Origin: Alitta virens
Lineage: Eukaryota; Annelida; Polychaeta; Phyllodocida; Nereididae
Direction: 5' to 3'
Length of the DNA stretch: 64,000 nt
Assembly (NCBI GenBank): GCA_932294295.1
Contig: OW028573.1
Location: 60,861,829-60,925,828 of the forward strand
Shown: one piece after another, positions 12,901 to 25,100 of the stretch
How positions within the stretch are numbered: position 1 is the stretch's first letter
Layout: each line of letters opens with the position of its first letter
Translations under genes and position numbers: made by a program
The notes under the pieces: model-generated
Databases searched by the model: none
The model's input: the letters and a program-made list of their open reading frames with translations, nothing else
What the model was told of the DNA's origin: nothing

Positions 12901-15900
12901 CAGAGGTGCCTTAAGTTTTAAGGATGCAAGAAAAGTCAATGGTGAGGAAAATCTCTGCTTACACAGCTTCAAGAACCTCTGAAGAGATGCACTGTGGCTT
13001 CTATGGGATTCTACAGCTTTGTTTGCAGCGCACATCACACAAGTTTGTTTATCACTGATGCTTTCTAAACCTCTTTCAGACTCCAACTTCTTTCTAAGTT
13101 GGCTCTTTTTAAATATTTACAATTACACGAGAATGATAAACGTCCTGCTTCGTTGCTTTCCTTGTAATACCTCAATATTTTAAGCCATTTACAAGCTCCT
13201 GTGAGATTGATTGAGTGATAAATATGATCGTCATAGACATCAAGGCAAGGGCTTAAAGAAAAGGGTTAAAAATATGGAAAAAAGAAGGGGAGAGTGAAGG
13301 CCCCTGCTGTCAGTAAGCGCTTTATGTTCTTCAGCCTGAGACTTGATCCCTCAAAAAGATAGTAGCGCTCCAAAAATAATCTTTCATGAGTTATCAGATG
13401 ACAAGCTCATCACACTTTGCATTCCTCTGTTCAGTGGTTGAATGCTTTGGCCCAAGAACCCCAGTATACTTTTGCTGTTTTATCACCCTTCTTACATGTA
13501 TGTACCAAGTGGGTTTGCTTGTTGTTATAGGTCGTTATTGTTGCTTCTCGTCATGTAGAACACGCATAGTTGTATTTGTGTAATGTATACGTGTAATGTA
13601 TGTGAGCAGTACATTGCAACAGTTGCATGTGTATCCAACACCATGACTTTAGCAATCAACTTCCACCAAGGCCGAGTGTCTTATTGTTTTAAGCTGATAC
13701 TAAATAGAGCAACATGTGTTTGCCTCTAAATCATTTTTGTCACGTATGTTTAATTCATCATTTTTCTTATATAACGCTAAATACCTTGAAAACGAGATGA
13801 GTGAGGTATTTGCTCTTTGCTGCCAGCTTCCATGCTGCTGCTGCTGCTGCTGATACTGCTGCTGTTGTAGCTGTTATTTGGTGTTTACATTTTGGCTTAT
13901 TTTTGCAGCTGTTTATCTTTTTATAAAGCAACATTACCAGGGGCCGAACATTGTTGGCTCTTGACAAATGGGCTTAAGAGGACCCCTTGCAGCGGTCATG
14001 CTTACTCTTTGAAGGGAGAAAGTGCACTTGCTTAATTCTGACAAAATACCTCTCCCCAGAGGTACATTTGAGCCACTGGACACCTGGACCCGATTAATGC
14101 CCAGCTCTTTGAGGGCTTATAATGATGGGGCAAGGAGGGGAGAGCTGCTGGTGATGCGCCCCTGATCAGGGTAAATAAGGGGGGGGGGGTAAGACTGCAG
14201 GGATCCAGCTGTTGATCTCCCCCACATGTCTTCCACCGTGCTTACTGTCTCTTCGTCCCGTTAGCTGCATGATAAATCTCCCATTTGCCTTCATATGGCA
14301 TTTTTGACCCCTGACACAACTGTCACGACGGATGACCTTCAAAAATGCACTCAGCAAAACTTACTGCAGCATGTACAGGCAAGGCATACAGTGCCAGTTA
14401 GGCCAACTGTTTAAGTACATGAAGTCTACTTACATAATGTATTTACTTTCTCAAGCTGCTTGGTGCACTTTGATTACGATAAAAAAAAACTTTAGAAGTT
14501 CAGTTTTATGATAGAGCTGTTTAAATCAGTGTAATACAATGATCATCAGTTGATGTTATTAAACTATAATTAAAGGTGTGCCCCAGGCCCTGAATATTTG
14601 TCATTATATACTCACAACATGGCAACTGCATTGCTAGACTCCATGAATCAAAATGGTATGTGAGCAAATAGATACAATGCTCAACACCGGGTCATGCAGG
14701 AACGTAGAAATTCGGGCCTGTTCACAGGTGGCATAATTAATTTACGATGCTCCGCTTAGCAGGGACCAAAATAAAGACTTGACATATTCAGGTCCCATTG
14801 GGCTGCCCTAGAGTACTCCATTTCCCCTCTGATCTTTTTCGCGCAGTTAGTAGATCCAGCCATATGGTTGCAATAGCTGAAGACGATTAAAATATATTTG
14901 CACTAGCAAATTTAATGCGATTTTCAATCCGAGTACAGCCCAGGCATTTTTGTGTAGCTGCAGCGGTTACAGTGTGAAAGTGTTGCAGGGTAGCTCTTGA
15001 AGTGTCTCTGTTTATCTTGTAACAATGATATTGCCAATAGCTGTTGGGAATAATGCTGTGGTAGTGAGAAATGCTCACGGGGCTCAACCGGTCTGCTAAG
15101 TTTAGCCCGAACTTGCTCTAGAAGCCCCTTCACTAATACCCCGTTCCGATGATGGGGCTTGTTCTTGCACCCAGCAACTGGGAAGATGTTGCCACAGCTG
15201 CTGAAGCTGTTAGGTTCTGGTGCCCGTCCAGCATCTTTTGATGTGGTCCTACTCCTTTTCAACACAGGTAGCAGAAGCTCCACCAACCCCCCTCTGTCAT
15301 AACCCATCAGCCATTTGCTGGGCGCAAGGCACATTTATAATAATTAGCATCATATTGGCATTGCTCTGGTTAGTGGGCTGGCTGAGGACTGCACTGGCCA
15401 AATGATGTGGTGATGAATCAGGGCTCAATGAGGTCTCGTAAAGTAGATAGGGGTGGTGGGGGCACCTGACCTCGGTCAGTGTACTGAGAAGTGGGTAAAA
15501 AGGGCAGGTGAGATTGCCCCAGGCGGCACTACCTCCGAGGGTAGGTGAAAGTGTAGGTTTCAAGCCCCCTCTCTGTTGAGTTTGCCCTCCCCACCTGCCC
15601 TCCTCTCATGCCACCCTCTGTTTTATGTATGTTTAGTCCACTGGACACCCTTTCATCTGCTCGGAGAATTTGTGAATTATTTATTGGATCACTTGCAAAA
15701 GTAGAAGGACAAATATTCCCAGCATGCTTCGGTCCCCTGCCAAGGGCTTATGATGTGTTGCTAAATATGTCAAGAGCCTTTGTGTCAATCTTGACATTAT
15801 ATCGATTATCACAGCTGATTGACGTCGCTCAAGAATCTGTTGATTGAAGAACAATAGATCTATCTTTAGCTCAACTAATATACGTTGGATGTTCTACTTT

Positions 15901-18900
15901 TTCATAAGTTAGATGTTCTACTTTTTCTATCAAGGCAACAGTAACTTTTTCATGCTTCTCAAATTTGATCCTCGATTTTCTTCTTGATGAAGGCTCAATA
16001 CCATTTCGAAATTAGCAATGTTCACTTTGATCGAACAAGCCACAATCAACGTGAAAATTCAGCAACTGCAAGTTGCACGAAGATAGCAATGTGAAGATTG
16101 GCAGTCAATCAATCAAGCAGCCAATCAAGACATTCAAGACGATGTTTATGTTGAAGGTATGAAGGATAAAAGGCCAAACAGAGTGATGATGGTGCAAGTG
16201 GTCCTTCATTCATGCATGCCCTTGTTATGACATGACTCTCATAACTGATAATTTTGGACCGTTTGGTGCCTGGTCGCTTAGGAACAATAATGCAAGACAC
16301 GTATGAAGGCTGCAGAAGGCAGATGTAAACCAGACGAGTGTTGGATCAGGTCCACCTCTCCTATCCATGCGGCTGATTAGAGCAGATTCCCTGTTTATCG
16401 CTCATGTAAACTAGGCTGTCACTCTATCGGTTGCATCCCAACCAGCAGCTCAAGCTTTACCGATTCACACAGCCATGCAGAGTGAATCAATGACCTGCGC
16501 GGGAAAAAGTTCCTACACAATCCCCTCCTCTGCTCTCAATTGTCCCGTGTACTAAGGTAAGGGGAGATTTTTTGTGAAACCCAGCGGTTGCCCAAACAAA
16601 CTGGCTGGCGGGCAAATAGGAAGCGTGCACGATTTGAAAGAATATCTGCTAATTGTTCAAAGGTCCGAAATGAGAACCACGTGGCACATGACGTTTTTCA
16701 AAACATTTGAAGCAGACGTGTTACGTTGAATGGAAGGAATGACGTTCTTGTGTTTTCTTTACATTTTGCACTCGGCTGAACCTAGTCTCACTGCCGACAC
16801 CTGTGATAATATCGGTATTCTTTCCTGCACATTTTTAGCTTATTTCGTAGATTTGATTCATTGCATAGCTGTAGGCAGTTTAAAAGCAAATGGCACGTAA
16901 TCGTTATGATTTTGACTGCAACCGTACTGCTTGTAAGGAGTGTATCAGGTGTAATGAGTTGGTTTTTTTTTGTCCGGGGTCCGCACCTGTCAGAATGCAG
17001 GGCCATTGCTTCTGGTCCTTGCAGTCTGCAGCCCAGGGATTTCTCACGGCCCCGGCCATGTCAGTCTGAAGACCTGCAACGTAAAACATTTAAACAAATA
17101 CCGGGGTGTTTATACTGCCATCAGTGTGCTGCAGCACTCCCTCTTCTTGCTTGCCCTTGGGCCTGCATCTCCTAGCATCACCCGGCACTTGCACTGCGGT
17201 CGTTAGGGGGCGCTGCCTGCAAGTCCGACATGCCTCAGTGACCTCCAACTTCTAGGAGCCGTATTCTAGGACACTTCTAGGAGCTTTTTTAAGGCGCATC
17301 TAGGAGAACTTCCTGACCTGCAGTAGCAGCAGGGCTGTGTGAGAATTCGACCCATGATGGAAATCTTTCCCGCCCTATTTCTCCCCTGCCACTGCAACTA
17401 AAAGACCAATTTAACAACAGACAGCGTGTAGCTCACCTGTCGTTCATAGCTAATTCCTGGGATTACTTTTAATCACCGGGGAAGAACCGTGGAATGTTCC
17501 ATGATTCAAAGTCATACTCCATGATCTCAGTTGACATTGATGCGCTCCCTGGAACTCGGTCTGCCCCTCGATATTGTCGGGGTGAAAAAAGAACAGAAAA
17601 AAAAGCAGGCTTGGCGTGTGATATCTTACACAAGTTGATGCATATATATATAAATATCAGCACGAGTACAGTGTATATCAGATTTCTTCTTATGAAGCCT
17701 TTTGCTGCATCTTTTCTGTTTACAATTCGGCTTCTCCAGTGTCCTGGTGGAGAGTGCAACTTTTTGCCTAATTATTATTACAGTAAGATCCAAGATTACA
17801 AAATGAAATAATCTCTAAACATACACCCTGGAAATTGCTATGAGCGAATTCTTGCACTATGCAAGATCTTTTTTATTTTATTTTTTTTTTACTCCAAATG
17901 GATTGCAATCATGCACGATGGAGTATACTTGCAGACAATGCTTATCAGTGTTTAATTTCACCAGACGAAAACTAAATTGCTGTGTTTTTAATATGCACGC
18001 AGTTTTCAACTTCAATATCTGGTTTAAGTATGCAGAATGACAGAGCATCACAAACAGAGAAACATTTAGAAGAAGATACATGACGCAGCGTTTAATTCTT
18101 TATGAGCTTTTGTCAAAGGAGTAAAAAAGAAAATGAAGGAAAAAGGAAAGAGAGGGGGAAAAAAGTGGAGTGAAGTTCTCAAGAAAGACGACCTGCCCCT
18201 GAGGAGCTATGAGGGCGCCACCTGGTTGCGTCAGTGAGAATTACTGCGCGCGTTCCAATCGTGTCCAAGTCAAAACTTGCTACGACGTTTCATTCAGTTT
18301 GAAATTCAGCCTAGGTTACCTCGTACCCCAAATTTAGCCCAAGTTTTTTGTTGGTAAACGTTTCGCTGCATTGGCAGAATTTTCCCTGCAGTAATATCTG
18401 TTTACTATGACATATTCTTGGCTTTATTCGATATTGCTGATGGGGTATTCCGTGGAGCTGCTATGGGCCGTGTAGTACGCATAGTAATGGTGTATAGGTC
18501 TACCTGTGTTGGTAACTTTGTGGTTGCATGCTATAATTAGCTGTTAAAGAATAAAATTCCTTTATTGTGTGTTTTCAGCTTCTGCTGCTCTGTTGCACAT
18601 TTGTAACGATGTTGTGTCTATGACGTGGTGGCTTGATGTATATATGTTGATAGTTGGCACCCCGGGCAGTTTACCTCCCTTGACAGGGCATGCTCTATTG
18701 GGCGATCCAGGGGCGCGTTGGACCCACGTGGCAGCTAAATGCGCCCTCTGGGGGTACGGCTTCACCCTGACACAGCATGACCTCTAAATGCAGCAAGGGC
18801 CAAGGCTGGGGGCAAGCATTGCAAGCAGAGAAGGCTGATCACCTCTCTGGTCAGATCAAGTGCTTTTCACCCACGAATTCTCTGCTAGGATGATATGGCT

Positions 18901-19092
18901 GTGTCAAGCCCTGTGTCAGAATCTGTTAGTGTTGCTCCTTTCTCCCTTCAGCATCCCAATCTTCATCCTGATCCACGTCTTTTGCAGTTGTTACATTCTC
19001 AGCAATGCAGCATCACAACACCCTAACGATAAAAGCAAAGACTACTCAGTTGCTGCACTGCTCTGGGTCACACATGTCTTTGTTCTGTGTTT

Positions 19093-19123
<31 letters not shown>

Positions 19124-22100
19124 TCATTCGATCATTCGATCATTCAATCATTCAATCATTCAATTATTCCTTCATTCCTTCATTCCTTCATTCCTTCCTT
19201 CCTTCCTTCCTTCCTTCCTTCCTTCCTTCCTAAAGAGTAAACCGTATGACACTTATTTGGAGCATACTGAATTTTTTAATGGTAAATATATCCGATGTTC
19301 ACCATTCTGAAAGAAATAACGCGATTTAAAACGTGTTTATCTATTCAACCTCGGATAAACCAGAAAAGATTCAACTTGTCACTGTGCGTAGTAAACCAGA
19401 TGGTGCAAACTTTATGATAACTTTGTACTGTTTGAATTTTGTTATCTCAGTCTTTGCACTTGTACAGTTGACCATGAAGTGGTAGTAATTGAAGATGGAC
19501 AGATAGGCAATAGAAAAAGTGCATCATTTTCGGTTTTCTGACCGGACAAAAATACACATTTAAAGGTCATTTATTTCTTTTCCTTTTGTTTCTATATTGT
19601 TTTTCCAACGTTAAATGCCTTAGTTTTTCTTTTGCATGACATTGAAACAATAGACTGTCTGAGACTGACTCAGTAAAACAAGACAAGGTAAATATAGAAA
19701 AAGAAAGGAAGAAAAGAAAGACAGCTGGAGTACTCTTGAGAGCATCCTGGCAGAGGTCTTTCCTCGCCCTTAATCCATGAATCGGCATGCCGGTTGTATA
19801 AGTCGATTCTGTCCAAATCCTGCAACTTACCCTGGTAGCCAGATGCTCAACCTAAACAACATCGAGGTGTAATCACAAATGCCAGCAATTTATGAAACTC
19901 CTCGGTGATCTGTTAGTCCTTCACAGCTCATCCGTTATCCTTATTGCTGTACTAAGAGAGCTCGAGAAATGGCTCCTGAATGTTACACCGAGCAAGTTCC
20001 TTGGTTTTGCTCTTTCCCAGGTCATGCAGCTGCAACCCAGAGTAAAAGGGAACTCAGTCTCATGGCGCCCAAGTGAGCATTGTATTCACATCAGTGTAGT
20101 GTGGAACTCCACAGTCAATTGTAAATCACTCTGTCTTATCTTATTTCATCTTATCTTGTCATATCTCATCTCATCTTATCTTATCTTATTTCATCTTTAT
20201 CTTTATCTTATCTTATCTTATCTTATCTTATCTTATCTTATCTTATCTTATTTCATCTTATCTTGTCATATCTCATCTCATCTTATCTTATCTTATTTCA
20301 TCTTTATCTTTATCTTATCTTATCTTATCTTATCTTATCTTATCTTATCTTATCTTATCTTATCTTATCTTATCTTATCTTATCTTGTCTTGTAATGATA
20401 AGAGCAGTTTTGAGAACCATCGAACTGGTCTTACAATTCAGCTTTAGCAGTGATGCAACTAGCAACTACATGCATAGGACTACATTTGAATCAGATATGT
20501 AAATATATTATATAGATATTCATTTACAACAGCTTTCACATACAACAATCTGATTCAACTGTTGTAAGTGAAAACTGCTGTAGGTGAAACTATAGGACCT
20601 TGAAGTACAATTTCGGCGATGTTATATAATAACCTGAAAGAAATAGCTAAATATATTAACTGCATTTAACGAATACTGCTTTATCATTGGCACAGAAGCT
20701 ACTCCTAGCTTATAGTTGGCTCACACCTACCACCACTTAAAAAATATAATATAAACGTAGGTAAATGTCAGAAATGTATCTAATATATCATAAATATGTT
20801 AGTTTAGTGGCAGATGGGATCATATAGCAGAAGTTTTCTAGGTTCAAATTGACAGGCCGTTTTTAATAAAACTTACTGTATCTCCCAAAATTAATAATAT
20901 ATAGACACACAATTATTATTTATCTAATTATATTGGCACATTTTCCACGTTGGTTTGCTATTTAATCTATCCCAAATGCAGCATTATTCAATATCATATA
21001 TATTAATATGAAAATGTAATATTATTTAGGTGTCATATAATGAAACTCATTCCCAGAGAAATGTGATTATATGATTTGGTAATAATTTGACATGAAACGT
21101 ATGCATGGTAGACTTGGCTATTGCCTTAGTAATACTTGATATGGATATATCATCTTATCTTACATGGTTTGTACTATATATATAATTTCTGCCAAAATAC
21201 TTCCATGACCTGACAAAATCTATAGATACAATAATACATCACTGCAGATTATTCAGAATTATGACATCATACAGTCAGTGAAATCTGCAAAAGTTCGTTA
21301 CGAATTTGTGTGACATGCTATGAACTTTGAATGATTTGTACTTATCTTAAATTTGGTACCATAAATTTATAATGCTATGGAACGATGTTTTCATGATGTA
21401 ATCATGGATTATGCTATATATATATATATATATATATATCACATTATCAGACTATAATTACTAATACAGTATTTTTCTATTGTTTGTTTACAGAAATGCA
21501 CTAGTGTACTGTAATACCATGTTCTGGCATTGGATTATGGATGTAAATCCCATGGCATTTGATGGCAGTGGTGCAAATAGAATATATCTTTGGTTTTTGT
21601 TTAAAGAGTAAATGCCTGGGGAATATGATTTATTATCTTGCTTTTTCTTTTCTTTCAGTGCTCCACTGGGTGCTCAAGATGGCAAGATGCGTTGCAAAGC
21701 TCTTGTGATCATATTTGTGTAAGTCTTTTTTATTAGTATGAATAATTTCCCCACATATGTGTATTTTTTTGCTATTCTTTCTTTTGATTAATTAATTCAT
21801 TTATTATGTGCATATTTGCTTTTTTCAGAATGGGACTGCAGTTTACTTGGTAAGTAGTTCGTCACATTATTTACATGTAAATAAAAGATGATGTCCAATA
21901 AATATTCTTGAAAAAAAAAAACACTTTATCTCAATAAAAGATGAATTCATGATAATAATAATAAATTTTTTTTAGAAGAATGACCAAAAAGATCATGAGT
22001 TTATTTTACATGCAAAAATAAGATCTCAGTGTGTTGTTGCAGGTTCAACCATGTGTGGCAGGGTGCAGTATAGGTGTGAAAATATATGCAGCTCAATTGG

Positions 22101-25100
22101 CAGGTAAGACTTTTGCGATGTTTTCTCACACTTTTAAATTGGAAGCATCCAGGTTAGTGCTATCAAACATTAAGTTGATAGAGTAGTACAAAACCCCATG
22201 TCTAGTTTAAATCGCTCTTTAATATTTATTTTGCTCTGCTCTAATTTATTTATGTGAAGGATGACAGTCTGTTTACCCAAGCAGCAAAACCTGGAACTAG
22301 AAGTGCTGAATTTACCTTTTCTCTGATAGTTTTGCACTTTATGATATCATGAATGCTGTGTATTTGAATAGAGCCGCTTAGACAACACCAACCCCTGGCT
22401 CCAGGCCTTCCAATGATTTGTGTGCAATTACTGTAGTTGATTGTACTTCGGATCAATTCACTCAAACTTATCGCAAGGTGTGACAAGTTGGTGTCCTGCC
22501 AACAGGGTTCAGAAATGAAGTAACTTAGGAGTGTGGGGTTGGTTTGCGTACAAACAAAGGTTTGACAGATATTTCAACTTTGGTATGTCGAGTTCTGTTA
22601 TACAATTGACTGCTGTTGCTGTGGCAAAAAGAAGAAAAACAAAAACAACCTTTGATATAGGACAAACCAATGAAGGCACATAAAAAAGAACACTACTCAC
22701 CATAATATTGTCAAGGTCAAGGTCAGGGTTCAACGGGTCACTTGGTTGTCAAGGAAACAAAAAGGGAGAAAAGACATTGAGACAGAGGAACACCTGAACA
22801 CTTGTGCAATTTATGAGTCTTCCCCCGTCCCGTCATAGAAAATACATATCGACCTATACATGCTGAGAAAAAATATTGGAGATAGCTCAGAGGGGGTCAC
22901 CGTTCATAAATGATGGATGGGAAAAAGTGAGGGGTGTTTTTTGCAGGGCCCTGGCTTAGCACACGGAGCACTAGTTGTACAACATGACTAGCTGCAAGAT
23001 GACTACTTCCTTCAGCTTCCCTTAGCAGCAACATGTGATGCAGTCCCATCTTGTAATGCAGTCATCCTGGCTTGCTGAAGGATTGCTACAGGGCCAACCT
23101 GTTGCGCCTCTATTATCCAGCCAGCCACTGCGTCTATACAACAAACGGTACAACACAAACAAAAGCGCTACATTATGTTTCCTGAAAGTCTTGTCGATTG
23201 AGATCTTTATATCAATGTTTATTAGGAAACCATGCCTTGGACAAAGAAATTAGTTTTTACGACTACGGATATTCATTACATTGACTGCAGCTAACTAGCT
23301 CCTTAGATTAAACTATATTTATAGGCCATGTGGTCAATTGCCTGAAAGAACGATGTTGTTTAGCTTGTTCTACTGCAGTAAAGTTCCATGGTTACTAATT
23401 CAATTAAGTCTAAAATATCAATTTAATGCATTTTGCATGTGGTAACCAGGGAGTTCTGCATGCCTAAAATCAGCTGAAACTACGGTTATAGAGTGTAGAG
23501 CTACAGAACTACCTTATATGGGCATGCACAAAAAGTGATGATGAAACTTTCCAATCCTCCCAAGATTTTTGTAAACCTAATGAAAGCAGCTTAAGATGGT
23601 ACATCTTAAGCAGTGTTAGTATATCTGGTACAAAAAATTAAAAGTTCTTTGGTGCAACCTGCATGCACTCCTTTGTTTTAAAACGTATGAAATGCCAGAC
23701 AAATCTGTTATATTATGCTGAATAATTGCTCTGGTAAAACAAGAAAAAAAAAAACACAACATCAAAAAGTTATCATTTTATTCATTCTAGTAATCTTTCG
23801 ATAGTATGTGAGGATACAGCTGTAGTTAAAAAAAAAAAAATATATATATATATATTTTATATTGAGCGAGACAGCCTTGGAATACCAAACTGAACTGTTA
23901 TTAATTCCATTTTATGAATGTTAGTAGCTGTTGAAGACAATATTGGGAAAAAGTCACGAAATTCGCAGTACTTCACGTCTAAAGAAATGTTAAATTTCGA
24001 CTGATTTCATAAGGAAACAATATTTCAAAAAGTTTCATGCATTCTGTTGCCAAAAGAGAGTTTTTGCTGCAACCAACCATACTGATACACATTGGCTTGC
24101 CTCATTGTTTGCCCAGGAGCGTACATTTTTTTTTGGATGGAGACATTGAATCTAATTGGTCCATTTAGGGCCTACCTGTGTCTCCCCTGCTATTCAAAAT
24201 ACGTGAAAAAATGGTGTTTGTGCATACTAACTGCTTTCTTTCTTGACAAAAATTGGTTTTAATGTGGTAAATCTTAAATGTTTGGAAAGTTGGTCAACTA
24301 GGAAACATTCATTTTGAATTTAGTTTTACTTGTTGACTTTTGTTGTTGTTGTGAGGTGGGCAAATAACGCGGTGGTCCACTTTTAAACTGGTCTCGTGGG
24401 TGCAGTTAGTGTAAGAGGTCCAGTTTCTTATCCTTGACCATTACAAATCTCACTGGAAAAGTCTGTCCACCCAGAAATTCCCAAAATGGTCAGTGCTTTT
24501 TCAAGGGTGTGCCTCTTACTCATCTGAGTGGGATAGATGGTCAAACTTGCTCACATTTTGGCTGACTTTGAAAGACTAAACTTGCTGAAGCTCTTAGGGA
24601 AAGGGCTGCTACAAATGGTTTTGTGATCATCCATGAAACCATTTAGACAATTATCCTTGTCCCCAAGGTAATCATTGGCCTATCAGCCAACAACAGTTAT
24701 TTCGCACGCTGCATCTCTCTCTCTCTCTCTTTCTCTCTCTGCAGGTCCTCCTCTTCTGGCTAATTGAGTTTCTTGTGCATTAGCTGATGCCTTTGCATAC
24801 AACTTGAAACTGTTGAATGGCTACTGTACATTATAAGCCTGTATGTCCAGGGTAGCCGTATATTTTCCTCGTATGAATAACTAGACTTACTTGTAGGAGA
24901 ATCCCCATATAATGGGCCTCGGAAATGAAGTTTCCGTCCCCATTACACTATACCAAGCAAGAATGGAAGGGTTAGCAGTATACAGGGTGTTCATTAGAGA
25001 TCGTTGCTCTTGCCTATTATATTATTGCCTATTATTATTGCCTATATATAGGGTGTAATCATATAAGTCAACCCAGAGGTTTTATGGTTGCTTGTAAACC

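Larger units (their letters stand above)
10097..21658. other. ROS1 intron (11.6 kb), repeat-bearing
   Basis: Longest intron of the gene. Contents seen: a tRNA-like SINE trace near 12400-12464, a CTG tract at 13832-13866, a compound tetranucleotide tract at 19083-19232, a TCTTA satellite at 20134-20393, a TA run at about 21413-21439, and two diverged copies of one dispersed repeat (11700-11880 and 20695-20880). No exon was recognised in it. Confidence 0.6.

Noticed and set aside
16906..16950. ATG with hydrophobic ILTATVLLV and nearby GTAAGG/GTGTAA as a further leader exon
   Set aside because: The phase-0 donor leaves only nine residues and the phase-1 donor is weak with no phase-1 exon next in line; likely chance.
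19005..19310. Frames rich in NQSINQSI and PSFLPSFL
   Set aside because: Translation of the compound tetranucleotide microsatellite.
20140..20395. Long [12 protein letters not shown] frame
   Set aside because: Direct translation of the TCTTA satellite.
24716..24790. Strong CT tract ending in CAG as an exon acceptor
   Set aside because: The following sequence has a stop soon after in the phase required by this intron and no donor; treated as a decoy site.
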